A DNA stretch of 64,000 nucleotides from an uncultured Lentibacter sp. (GTDB lineage: Bacteria; Pseudomonadota; Alphaproteobacteria; Rhodobacterales; Rhodobacteraceae). The translations under genes were made by a program, and so were the position numbers. The notes under the pieces are model-generated. The model was not told the DNA's origin and did no database searches. It saw nothing but the letters and a program-made list of their open reading frames with translations. Below are positions 53,908 through 62,700 of the stretch, one piece after another. Where the stretch lies: the NCBI RefSeq assembly GCF_937123735.1, contig NZ_CAKZKL010000028.1:186001-250000 (forward strand). Direction: 5' to 3'. The first letter of the stretch is position 1. The number at the start of each line of letters is the position of its first letter.

Positions 53908-53917
53908 TTTGATCAAA
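53908..53917. promoter_or_regulatory. TTTGATCAAA palindrome upstream of the second GS-family gene
   Basis: Perfect dyad (in AATTTGATCAAAT) 14 bases before the start at 53894, at nearly the same distance as the copy before the glutaminase gene. Confidence 0.6.
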
Positions 53918-53972
53918 TCTTGAGGCAAGATGCCAGAAGCCCCCCCATCAGCGCAAGAGTTTTGATTGCAGA

Positions 53973-54419
53973 TCAGCGTGAAGGCGCTTCTGTGGCGCGC
54001 TGGCGGGCCAGATGGCTGTCGCGATCAGACACACCAAGCAGGTTGGCCACCATGCGCAAGAGCGCGTCTTCATGTTGGTCGCGCTGCGCATCGGCGAGCA
54101 CGACCGACCAGAGCGCTTGGATCACGGCGGAGCGCTCTTCATAGGGCACGGCGTCTTTGATCACCCGGGTGAAGCGCACCGTGTCAGGGGCCTCGGCCTC
54201 CAGCGCTTCGGCCTCGCGGCGCAACGCCTGAGCGGCGGGCAGATCAAACCCGTAACGCTCTGTCAGGATCTGGTCGATCCGGGCCACCTCGCGCGCGTCA
54301 TACTCAAAATCAGCCCGTGCAACCCGCACCAGAAGAGCCGCGAGCGCCAAGCGGGCTTCTGCGTCGGAGAAACTGACATCCTCTTTTGAAAACAGGGTCT
54401 TGAGAAGAGATTTTATCAT
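53973..54419 (-). CDS. TerB-family protein
   Basis: 148 residues, all-alpha. LALAALLVRVARADFEYDAREVARIDQIL is a TerB-like helical segment with acidic residues that may bind metal; a second similar segment, SAVIQALWSVVLADAQRDQHEDALLRMVANLLG, follows. In tellurite-resistance systems TerB partners with TerC and others, but none is here; stand-alone members are common and of unknown role. No signal peptide. Single gene separated from the Puu-like cluster by about 80 bases. Confidence 0.87.
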   Translation of the reverse strand: MIKSLLKTLFSKEDVSFSDAEARLALAALLVRVARADFEYDAREVARIDQILTERYGFDLPAAQALRREAEALEAEAPDTVRFTRVIKDAVPYEERSAVIQALWSVVLADAQRDQHEDALLRMVANLLGVSDRDSHLARQRATEAPSR

Positions 54420-54467
54420 TGACTATCTGCCTTCTGAGGTCGTGTTTGCGCTTTGGGTGCGGGCTGC

Positions 54468-54761
54468 TTAGCCGTCATAGCCCTTGACGATCACCATATC
54501 ACCCTCAGAAACCGCCTTGCGGATGTCGATGGCGGCTTGATAGGCGGGGCTTTCATAGCAGGCCACGGCGGCCTCGTAGCTTGGAAATTCGATCACAACG
54601 GTGCGGCTGCGCACAGAGCCCTCACGCACCTGCTGCTCACCGCCGCGCACCAGAAAGCGCGCGCCGAACTCGGCAAAAGGGGCGGCGTTGGCGGCTTTGT
54701 ATTTCTCGTAGACTTGCGGATCTGCGACATCGACATGGGCAACCCAATAGGCTTTGGTCAT
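54468..54761 (-). CDS. DUF1330 family protein
   Basis: 97 residues from ATG 54761. A ferredoxin-like fold typical of DUF1330: KAYWVAHVDVADPQVYEKYKAAN, then FGARFLVRGGEQQV and VIEFPSYEAAVACYESPAYQAA. Function unknown; members look like dimeric alpha-beta barrels. The upstream open frame to 54815 is not conserved. GAGAAAAAACC lies before the ATG. Between pyrG and the TerB gene, all on the minus strand. Confidence 0.93.
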   Translation of the reverse strand: MTKAYWVAHVDVADPQVYEKYKAANAAPFAEFGARFLVRGGEQQVREGSVRSRTVVIEFPSYEAAVACYESPAYQAAIDIRKAVSEGDMVIVKGYDG

Positions 54762-54827
54762 GGTTTTTTCTCCCGTTTGGCCTGCGAGGCTGCGGCGAAA
54801 GGCTCTGCCAGTCAAGCCTTACGCGGC

Positions 54828-56471
<1,644 letters not shown>

Positions 56472-56639
56472 GTTGGAAGGACCCCCGTGAAAGCTTTTGG
56501 TTTTCGCTCAAAAATGCTCAGAGGCGGCCTGTAAAGACCGCATCATCACGGGATTTGAGTGATAGTAGATTCGCCCCGACTTGGCAATGCAGCCGCAACA
56601 TAATGTTGCAATTATTCGCGCCGGGGCAATGTGTTGTGG

Positions 56640-56993
56640 TCAGTCGGCCGAGGGCACCAGCGGCGCGTCATCCCCTTCGGCGGGGGGCAACAGCGTGTCA
56701 GCGCTGGCCGGCGCGGCCTCGGGCTCGGGCACTGTGACATCGCCGAGGCGGTCGATCACCGAGCCGCCGGCTGATTTCTGCGCCGCGATGATGGTCAGCG
56801 AAATGGAGGTGCAAATAAAGGCAATGGCCAGAATCCAGGTGAGCTTGCCCATGGCGGTTGCCGCTGCGCGCCCAGAGACACTGCCGCCACCGCCGCCCAT
56901 GCCCAGCCCACCGCCTTCAGAGCGCTGCAAAAGCACCACGCCAATGAGCGCCAAAGCCAAAAAGAGATGGACGATAAGAACGACGTTTTCCAT
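56640..56993 (-). CDS. secG: preprotein translocase subunit SecG
   Basis: 117 residues. First membrane helix VVLIVHLFLALALIGVVLLQ, the conserved loop RSEGGGLGMGGGGGSVSGRAAATAMGKLT, a second helix WILAIAFICTSISLTII, and an Ala-Pro-rich acidic tail. SecG assists SecYE-SecA protein translocation. secG followed by pyrG is a common alphaproteobacterial order. The 390-base upstream gap holds the second GTGCAC element. Confidence 0.96.
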   Translation of the reverse strand: MENVVLIVHLFLALALIGVVLLQRSEGGGLGMGGGGGSVSGRAAATAMGKLTWILAIAFICTSISLTIIAAQKSAGGSVIDRLGDVTVPEPEAAPASADTLLPPAEGDDAPLVPSAD

Positions 56994-57112
56994 GAAATGT
57001 CCGATGCCTGAGACTGGTCTGGGCGGGTTTTAGGGCAACTGCCCAAGGCGCGCAACCCGTGATCTTGGCCTGGCCGGGTGCAAAACGGGCGCAAGACGGG
57101 TGCAAAACAAGA

Positions 57113-57127
57113 TTACCATCGGCTTAA
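57113..57127. promoter_or_regulatory. near-consensus CtrA site
   Basis: TTAC-N7-TTAA, one mismatch from the CtrA consensus TTAA-N7-TTAA, 120 bases upstream of the secG start. Confidence 0.35.
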
Positions 57128-57143
57128 CGCTGCGCAGCGCATG

Positions 57144-57218
57144 GTTAACAGGGCCGGGCGGCCCGCCAGCGGGGGGGTGAAACGCGTGCACATCGCGTGC
57201 ACCGGGCGTGCACCGGGC
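57144..57218. repeat. 75-bp conserved intergenic element with three phased GTGCAC motifs, copy 2
   Basis: GTTAACA (57144-57150), a 20-base spacer of unrelated sequence, a seven-G tract (57171-57177), TGAAACGC, then GTGCAC at 57186, 57197 and 57208, period 11. All spacings equal those of copy 1 at 19926-20000. It lies in a divergent gap, unlike copy 1. Confidence 0.8.
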
Positions 57219-57383
57219 AAAACCGGATGTGTTCAGGAAAAATTCATCAATTCAGCGCACGCAGGCGCGGGCGCGTTCATGATTTTTTAACAGGTTTTGG
57301 CCCTGCGGCAGTGCGCGGCTTAACGGATTGGGAACTTCTTTGTGCCACCCTCTGGGAACAGGAACAGGGAGAGACGACCTATC

Positions 57384-57734
57384 ATGAACCTTTATCACTG
57401 CTCGATTGATCTGCGCGACACGGCCAAAGCACTGGCCTTTGCGGCGGCCGTAGACAGCTGGATGGCGCATCTCAAAGCGCATGGGGCGATCCTGTCGTGG
57501 CATCTGTGCCGGCGCAAGCTTGGCTTTGGCGCGCCTCGAGCGCGGGATTTCCTGCTTCAGATCGAGGTGGAAGACATGACCCAGCTGGACCGCGCCTTTC
57601 GCTTTACCGGCACCGCAGATGAGCAGATTGAACGGCTCTACACCACCGTGCACCAGATGGTGGGGGAGGTGGATATTGCCTTGTATCGCCCCTTTCCCGA
57701 TGCGGAGCGCGCCGAGCGCATGGCGCTCATTTGA
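57384..57734 (+). CDS. small conserved protein, DUF6614-like
   Basis: 116 residues from ATG 57384, preceded by GGGAGAGACG. It begins MNLYHCSIDLRDTAKALAFAAAVDSWMAHLKAHG and has the middle segment RDFLLQIEVEDMTQLDRAFRF. I recall this pattern in rhodobacterial proteins named DUF6614, but cannot verify the label. The fold looks like a dimeric alpha/beta ferredoxin-like domain. Function unknown; no obvious operon. It ends 149 bases before purA. Confidence 0.8.
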   Translation: MNLYHCSIDLRDTAKALAFAAAVDSWMAHLKAHGAILSWHLCRRKLGFGAPRARDFLLQIEVEDMTQLDRAFRFTGTADEQIERLYTTVHQMVGEVDIALYRPFPDAERAERMALI

Positions 57735-57882
57735 GCGGCGCAACCGGGTTTGGCGGCGGCGCGCTACTGATTTTGGCCGCTTCTTTGGCGCTGCGGCGAA
57801 TTTGCAGTTTCGCCCACGCGCGCAGCCGTATATACGAGCGCGGGTTTGACAGAGAACTCGCAGCGAAACCAAGGGGGCCGGT

Positions 57883-59178
57883 ATGGCGAATGTGGTGGTT
57901 GTCGGCGCACAATGGGGCGACGAGGGCAAGGGCAAGATTGTAGACTGGCTGAGCGAGCGCGCAGATGTGATTGCGCGCTTTCAGGGCGGGCACAATGCGG
58001 GCCATACGCTTGTCATTGATGGCAAGGTATATAAGCTGCATGCACTGCCTTCGGGTGTGGTGCGCGGCGGCAAGCTCTCGGTGATTGGCAACGGGGTTGT
58101 TCTGGACCCTTGGCACCTTCTGAACGAGATCGAGACGGTGCGCGCGCAGGGGGTAGAGATCAGCCCCGAGACGCTGATGATTGCCGAAAACACGCCGCTC
58201 ATTCTGCCGATTCACGGCGAGCTGGACCGCGCGCGCGAAGAGGCCGCGAGCAAGGGCACGAAGATCGGCACGACGGGGCGGGGCATTGGCCCGTGCTATG
58301 AAGACAAGGTGGGCCGGCGCGCTGTGCGGGTGGCAGACCTGGCCGATGAGGCCACGCTGATTGCGCGGGTGGACCGCGCGTTGCAGCACCATGACCCGCT
58401 GCGCAAGGGCCTTGGCATTGCGCCTGTGGACCGTGACGGGCTGATTGCCGCGCTCAAGGCGATTGCGCCGCAGATTTTGCCCTATGCCGCGCCTGTCTGG
58501 AAAGTGCTCAACGAAAAGCGCAAGGCCGGCAAGCGCATCTTGTTTGAGGGGGCGCAGGGCGCGCTTCTGGACATCGACTTCGGCACATATCCTTTTGTGA
58601 CCTCTTCCAATGTGATTGCGGGGCAGGCGGCGACGGGGGTGGGCATTGGCCCTGGCAGCATTGATTTTGTGCTGGGGATTGTGAAAGCCTATACCACCCG
58701 CGTGGGCGAGGGGCCTTTCCCCACCGAACTGGAGGATGCGGACGGCCAGCGGCTGGGCGAGCGCGGCCATGAATTTGGCACAACCACGGGGCGCAAGCGT
58801 CGCTGCGGCTGGTTTGACGCTTGTCTTGTGCGCCAGACCTGCGCGACCAGCGGTGTGAACGGGATTTCGCTCACCAAGCTGGATGTGCTCGACGGTTTTG
58901 AGACGCTCAAGATCTGTGTCGGCTACGAGCTGGACGGTGAGCGGCTGGACTATCTGCCGACCGCCGCGGAAGCGCAGGCGCGCTGCACGCCGATCTATGA
59001 GGAGATGAAGGGCTGGAGCGAGAGCACCGAGGGCGCGCGCTCCTGGGCTGATCTGCCTGCGGAGGCGATCAAATATGTGCGCCGCGTGGAAGAGCTGATC
59101 GACTGCCCGGTGGCGCTTTTGAGCACAAGCCCGGAGCGTGACGACACGATCCTTGTCACCGACCCGTTTGCGGATTGA
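57883..59178 (+). CDS. purA: adenylosuccinate synthetase
   Basis: 431 residues. It begins with the P-loop signature [21 protein letters not shown] and has [22 protein letters not shown], the IMP/Asp region [21 protein letters not shown], and [19 protein letters not shown] toward the C-terminus. Converts IMP and aspartate with GTP to adenylosuccinate. AAGGGGG lies 7 bases before the ATG. Four bases separate its stop from the DUF2842 start. Confidence 0.99.
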   Translation: MANVVVVGAQWGDEGKGKIVDWLSERADVIARFQGGHNAGHTLVIDGKVYKLHALPSGVVRGGKLSVIGNGVVLDPWHLLNEIETVRAQGVEISPETLMIAENTPLILPIHGELDRAREEAASKGTKIGTTGRGIGPCYEDKVGRRAVRVADLADEATLIARVDRALQHHDPLRKGLGIAPVDRDGLIAALKAIAPQILPYAAPVWKVLNEKRKAGKRILFEGAQGALLDIDFGTYPFVTSSNVIAGQAATGVGIGPGSIDFVLGIVKAYTTRVGEGPFPTELEDADGQRLGERGHEFGTTTGRKRRCGWFDACLVRQTCATSGVNGISLTKLDVLDGFETLKICVGYELDGERLDYLPTAAEAQARCTPIYEEMKGWSESTEGARSWADLPAEAIKYVRRVEELIDCPVALLSTSPERDDTILVTDPFAD

Positions 59179-59182
59179 GCGG

Positions 59183-59443
59183 ATGTTTGACTCGCTGAGT
59201 TTCAAAGCGCGCCGCTGGCTGGCTGTTCTGGTGCTGGTCATTGGGATGCCGGTCTATATTGTGCTGGCTGTCACGGCTGTGAACTGGCTTGAGGCGCTTG
59301 TCGGGCGCTTGCCCTTGCTGATCGAGCTGGTCGTTTATGTGGCGCTTGGGATGATCTGGATCTTGCCGTTCAAGGGGCTGTTCAAGGGGATTGGCAAGCC
59401 TGACCCGGATGCAGAGCCAATAAAATGGGATGACGAGATCTGA
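59183..59443 (+). CDS. DUF2842 family membrane protein
   Basis: 86 residues from ATG 59183 with two membrane helices (WLAVLVLVIGMPVYIVLAV, LLIELVVYVALGMIWILPF) and a short acidic C-terminus (GIGKPDPDAEPIKWDDEI). This is the DUF2842 pattern, common next to purA in Rhodobacterales. Function unknown. An upstream in-frame start inside purA is not used. Translation is probably coupled to purA. Confidence 0.9.
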   Translation: MFDSLSFKARRWLAVLVLVIGMPVYIVLAVTAVNWLEALVGRLPLLIELVVYVALGMIWILPFKGLFKGIGKPDPDAEPIKWDDEI

Positions 59444-59532
59444 GGCTTTGCGCGGCCTTTGGCACCGACATCAGGCTTTGCGCTGCCTGCGGCATCTGCT
59501 TAAGGTTTTGCGCTGCCTGCGGCATCGCGGGG
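59443..59532. repeat. 30-bp tandem repeat, three copies
   Basis: Units of the type AGGCTTTGCGCTGCCTGCGGCATC plus 6 bases begin at 59443, 59473 and 59503. The last two agree closely over 24 bases; the first is more divergent. They follow the DUF2842 stop and make up part of the 313-base gap before the ABC gene; no coding frame is supported there. Confidence 0.8.
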
Positions 59533-59533
59533 G

Positions 59534-59634
59534 GGCGGGCGCGCCCCTTCGGGCCGCGCCCGCCAGGGGCGCTTGACGCACTCCGGAGCGCTTGGGGCGC
59601 TGTCGGGATTTGGATATTTGTAGCAATAAGAAAG
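59534..59634 (+). repeat. dispersed 3'-gene element, copy R5
   Basis: Hairpin with 10-bp arms GGCGGGCGCG (59534-59543) and CGCGCCCGCC (59555-59564), a second GC-rich region, and the core GGATATTTGTAGCAATAAGAAAG (59612-59634). Co-oriented with purA-DUF2842 upstream. The rest of the gap (59635-59756) shows a start region for the ABC gene but no clear terminator. Confidence 0.72.
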
Positions 59635-59756
59635 AGCTGTGTCTGGAAGTGGCCCGCGCTTGGCTTGCGAGGCGCGCGCGGGGCTGGTAGGACTGGCTTA
59701 ATCCCGATGAAAATCATCGGATACCCTGAGTTTGAGAGCAAAAGGCAGATCCTCTG

Positions 59757-60839
59757 ATGCAGACACCTCCGCGGCTTGATGTGCGCAATCTCAAGCGCGC
59801 CTTTGAGGGGCGCGTTGTGGTGGATGATGTGTCGCTCACGATCCAGCCTGGGCAGGTGACCTGTCTTTTGGGGCCTTCGGGCTGCGGGAAATCGACCACG
59901 CTGCGGATGATTGCGGGCGTGGACATGCAGGACAGTGGCGAGATTTTTGTCGATGGTCAGCTGATTTGCGACACGGTGTTTCGGGTGCCTCCCGAGCGGC
60001 GGCACACGGGGCTGATGTTTCAGGATTTTGCCCTGTTTCCACATTTGAGCGTGGCCGAGAATGTGGCTTTTGGCCTGTCGGGCAGGCGCGAGGAAAAAAC
60101 CAAGCGGGTGCGTGAGCTTTTGGCGCGGGTGGGGTTGGCGCGCTTTGAGGAGAGCTATCCGCACGAGCTTTCGGGCGGGGAGCAGCAGCGGGTGGCGCTG
60201 GCGCGCGCCTTGGCCCCGCGGCCGCGGCTGATGCTGATGGATGAGCCTTTTTCGGGGCTGGACAACCGTTTGCGCGACGAGATCCGCGACGAAACCCTGG
60301 ATGTGCTCAAGCAGGAGGATACGGGGGTTTTGCTGGTGACCCACGAGCCGGACGAAGCCATGCGCATGGCAGATGAGATTGCGCTCATGCGCCAGGGGCG
60401 GATTGTGCAGCGCGGTGCGCCTTACAATATTTACAACGCCCCTGTGGACAAGCAGGCTGTTGGCTTTTTTAGCGATATCAACGTGATAGAAGGCACGGTG
60501 CGTGGGGCTTTGACGCAGACGCCGTTTGGGCAGTTTCTGGCGCCGGGCGTGGCGGACGGGCAGGAGGTTGAAATTGTCATCCGCCCGCAGCACTTCAAGA
60601 TTGATTTTGACCGCGAGGGGCGTGGGCCCAACCCGACGCCGCAAGATGGCACGGCGGCGCGCGGGGTGGTGGAGCGCGCGCGGTTCATGGGCAACGAGAG
60701 CCTTGTGGAATTTCGCATGGACCATGACGGCTCCAAGCTGCGCGTGACGGTGCCGAATGTTTTTTTGCCCAGTGTGGGCAAGCCGCTTTGGCTCACAATC
60801 CGGCGTGATAGGTGTTTTGTCTTTCCCAAGGGCGCATGA
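59757..60839 (+). CDS. Fe3+-type ABC transporter ATP-binding protein (FbpC-like)
   Basis: 360 residues. Walker A GPSGCGKSTTLRMIAG (about 39-54), Q-loop FQDFALFPHL, signature LSGGEQQRVALARAL, Walker B RLMLMDEPFSGLD, H-loop LVTHEPDEAMRM. The C-terminal TOBE-type domain (about 240-360) suits FbpC/PotA-like importers. The family fits ferric iron or spermidine uptake. No permease or binding protein adjoins; an FbpA-like protein is at 28247, 31 kb away. ATG 59757 follows GGCAGATCCTCTG. The stop overlaps the glycosylase start. Confidence 0.9.
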   Translation: MQTPPRLDVRNLKRAFEGRVVVDDVSLTIQPGQVTCLLGPSGCGKSTTLRMIAGVDMQDSGEIFVDGQLICDTVFRVPPERRHTGLMFQDFALFPHLSVAENVAFGLSGRREEKTKRVRELLARVGLARFEESYPHELSGGEQQRVALARALAPRPRLMLMDEPFSGLDNRLRDEIRDETLDVLKQEDTGVLLVTHEPDEAMRMADEIALMRQGRIVQRGAPYNIYNAPVDKQAVGFFSDINVIEGTVRGALTQTPFGQFLAPGVADGQEVEIVIRPQHFKIDFDREGRGPNPTPQDGTAARGVVERARFMGNESLVEFRMDHDGSKLRVTVPNVFLPSVGKPLWLTIRRDRCFVFPKGA

Positions 60840-61477
60840 GCGCGCCGATGGATGAGCGTGTCATCTCTGGTGCGGGCTGTGTGGCCGAGGGTGCGGCATG
60901 GCTTGTGGCACAGGATGCGCGCCTTGCAGAGGCCTATGGTGCGACCGGGCCGTTGCCGCTGCGCTTGAAGCCGGAGGGCTTTGCGGCCCTTTTGAATGCG
61001 ATTGTCAGCCAGCAGGTGAGTGTGGCGAGTGCCCGCGCGATCTGGGGGCGTTTGCAGGCGGCGGGCTGTGACAGGCCCCACGCTGTGGCGTGCATGGGAC
61101 TTGAGGACTTGCAGGCGCTGGGGCTGAGCCGGCAAAAGGCGGCATATGCCAAGGCGCTGGCGGCGGCGGATATCGACTTTGCGGCGCTGCGCAGCCTGCC
61201 AAGCGAGGCTGTGATCAAGCGGCTGGTGGCTGTGCGGGGCATTGGTGTCTGGACGGCGCAGATTTATGCGATGTTCAGCCTCGGGCGGGCGGATGTCTTT
61301 GCGCCCGGGGATTTGGCGCTTCAGGAAGCGGCGCGGCTGCTGTACGGGCTTGCAGAGCGGCCCAAGGAGCGCCAGATGAGCCAGATGGCTGAGCGCTGGT
61401 CTCCTTGGAGAGCGGTTGCGGCGCGGCTGCTCTGGGCCTATTACAAAGAAATCAAAGACCGTGAGGGGACCCTATGA
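60836..61477 (+). CDS. DNA-3-methyladenine glycosylase (AlkA-like, HhH-GPD)
   Basis: 213 residues from ATG 60836, overlapping the ABC ATPase stop (ATGA). HhH-GPD region: LLNAIVSQQVSVASARAIWGRL, helix-hairpin-helix AVIKRLVAVRGIGVWTAQIYAMFSLGRADVFAPGDLALQEA, in which the Asp of APGD is the catalytic residue. Removes alkylated purines such as 3-methyladenine. There is no N-terminal AlkA domain, so it is the short type. Operon with the ATPase and the following carboxylesterase (4-base overlap). Confidence 0.92.
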   Translation: MSAPMDERVISGAGCVAEGAAWLVAQDARLAEAYGATGPLPLRLKPEGFAALLNAIVSQQVSVASARAIWGRLQAAGCDRPHAVACMGLEDLQALGLSRQKAAYAKALAAADIDFAALRSLPSEAVIKRLVAVRGIGVWTAQIYAMFSLGRADVFAPGDLALQEAARLLYGLAERPKERQMSQMAERWSPWRAVAARLLWAYYKEIKDREGTL

Positions 61478-62139
61478 CACGCGCATTGCAAGCCAACCGA
61501 AGAGAGCCGGTTTCCGGCGAGACCCGATCCGTCGTTGTCTTTTTACATGGATACGGGGCGAACGGCGCCGATTTGCTCGGGCTGGCCGACCCGTTGGGCG
61601 AGCATTTGCCGGACACCTTGTTTGTGGCGCCCGATGCGCCGGAGGCCTGTGCCGGTGCGCCGATGGGGTTTCAGTGGTTTCCGATTCCCTGGATTGACGG
61701 CTCCTCCGAAGAGGAGGCCGAGCGCGGCATGATGGCGGCAGCCGAGGATCTGAACGCTTTTCTGGACGGTATTTTGGTGGAGGAAGACTTGTTGCCCGAG
61801 CAGATGGCCCTATTCGGCTTCAGCCAGGGCACGATGATGGCGCTGCATGTTGCGCCGCGCCGCGAGGAGGAGCTGGCCGGGATTGTGGCGTTTTCGGGCC
61901 GATTGCTTGCGCCGGAGGAGCTTGGCGAGGCGGCGTTGAGCAAGCCCCCGATCTTGCTGGTGCATGGGGATCAGGATGATGTCGTCTTGCCCCAGAGCTT
62001 GCCGGAAGCCGCGCAGGCGCTTCAGGTTGCGGGCTTCAAAGAGGTCTATGCGCATATCATGAAGGGCACGGGCCACGGGATCGCTCAGGATGGCCTGTCA
62101 GTTGCGCTGGCGTTTTTGCGCGACAAGGCTGGCTTTTAA
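61474..62139 (+). CDS. phospholipase/carboxylesterase family hydrolase
   Basis: 221 residues. Alpha/beta hydrolase of the acyl-protein thioesterase/carboxylesterase type. N-terminal VVFLHGYGANGADLLGL, nucleophile elbow FGFSQGTMMALHVA (Ser), Asp in LLVHGDQDDVVLPQSL and His in MKGTGHGIAQDGL. It starts within the glycosylase stop (ATGA). Last gene before the gene-transfer-agent region, with a CtrA-like box 21 bases beyond its end. Confidence 0.92.
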   Translation: MTRALQANRREPVSGETRSVVVFLHGYGANGADLLGLADPLGEHLPDTLFVAPDAPEACAGAPMGFQWFPIPWIDGSSEEEAERGMMAAAEDLNAFLDGILVEEDLLPEQMALFGFSQGTMMALHVAPRREEELAGIVAFSGRLLAPEELGEAALSKPPILLVHGDQDDVVLPQSLPEAAQALQVAGFKEVYAHIMKGTGHGIAQDGLSVALAFLRDKAGF

Positions 62140-62159
62140 GGCTCTGAAATAAAACAAAA

Positions 62160-62174
62160 TTAAGACTTTGTTAA
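62160..62174 (+). promoter_or_regulatory. CtrA-type site TTAA-N7-TTAA upstream of GTA genes
   Basis: A perfect TTAA-N7-TTAA (seven-base spacer GACTTTG) is 137 bases upstream of the small terminase gene. CtrA is required for GTA gene expression in Rhodobacter and related genera, so this is a plausible direct or nearby control site. Confidence 0.6.
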
Positions 62175-62195
62175 CCCGAGCGTGCGCCGCTCGGG
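62175..62195. other. hairpin after the CtrA-like site
   Basis: CCCGAGCG and CGCTCGGG arms (8 bp) with a 5-base loop directly after the CtrA-type site. It is followed by CAAGTCTATTTA, not a clean T tract, so it is either a leader structure or a weak terminator of the upstream operon. Confidence 0.55.
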
Positions 62196-62310
62196 CAAGT
62201 CTATTTACGCGCTGTAAGCAGCTCGCTAGCCTTTTGGGGCAGGCAGAATGCTGGGCGCGCTGCGCAGTGTTCATGCCGGGCGGAGGCAGACCACATGAGG
62301 CGCATACCCT

Positions 62311-62700
62311 ATGAGCAATTACTCTCCGAACGCTGCGGGCCCGAGTCTGGATCAGAGCTTGGATCAGAGCTTGGGCCAAAGCTTGAGCCAGTCTGTTGCG
62401 GCCCTTGTTCTCGAACTGACACGCATGAAACACGATCTGACGGCGCTGCGCGCGCGCATGGTGGGGCCGGCGACAAGCCTTCAGCCCCGCGAGGCGCTCT
62501 TTTCTCTGGAAGAGATTGCGCAATGGATCGGGATCGCCCTGGAAATGGAGCAAACCTATGACAAGCATACCCGCAGAACATCTGTCGACAGCCGAGCCCG
62601 CGCGCTCGACCTTGACGCCGCGCGCCTTAGCATCGGCGGCAAGCTGGATCGTCTCCGAGCCGCCCAGCGTGCAGAGCGCCTTCCTGAATGCGCTGACTGA
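62311..62700 (+). CDS. GTA-type small terminase subunit (RcGTA g1-like)
   Basis: 129 residues. The N-terminal part is a repeat of four residues (SLDQSLDQSLGQSLSQS). The rest (VAALVLELTRMKHDLTALRARM, EALFSLEEIAQWIGIALEMEQTYDKHTRR) is helical. Its position directly before a terL gene at the start of a GTA-type cluster is that of g1, shown in R. capsulatus to be the small terminase; sequence similarity of g1 proteins is low, so the identity leans on context. ATG 62311 has GAGG ten bases upstream. The last 143 bases overlap terL in another frame. Confidence 0.7.
   Translation: MSNYSPNAAGPSLDQSLDQSLGQSLSQSVAALVLELTRMKHDLTALRARMVGPATSLQPREALFSLEEIAQWIGIALEMEQTYDKHTRRTSVDSRARALDLDAARLSIGGKLDRLRAAQRAERLPECAD
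62344..62391. repeat. 12-bp tandem repeat in the small terminase gene
   Basis: Four units of the type AGCTTGGATCAG at 62344, 62356, 62368 and 62380 encode the Ser-Leu-Asp-Gln repeats of the N-terminus. Unit length 12, as in the array at 604-688, but unrelated sequence. Confidence 0.82.

Larger units (their letters stand above)
56994..57383. other. 390-base gene-free region between secG and DUF6614-like gene
   Basis: This divergent gap contains no convincing coding frame. It holds a near-CtrA sequence TTAC-N7-TTAA at 57113-57127, the second copy of the 75-bp GTGCAC element at 57144-57218, and short TTAA-containing stretches. Promoters for secG (minus) and the small plus-strand gene must lie here; I cannot assign -35/-10 boxes with confidence. 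Confidence 0.6.

Noticed and set aside
52532..53917. FNR/CRP-type sites
   Set aside because: TTTGATCAAA resembles an FNR half, but the 4-base centre of TTGAT-N4-ATCAA is missing in both copies; the short palindrome is better explained by another regulator.
57727..59241. Minus-strand open frame of about 500 codons across purA
   Set aside because: Antisense of purA; composition and lack of motif mark it as a shadow.
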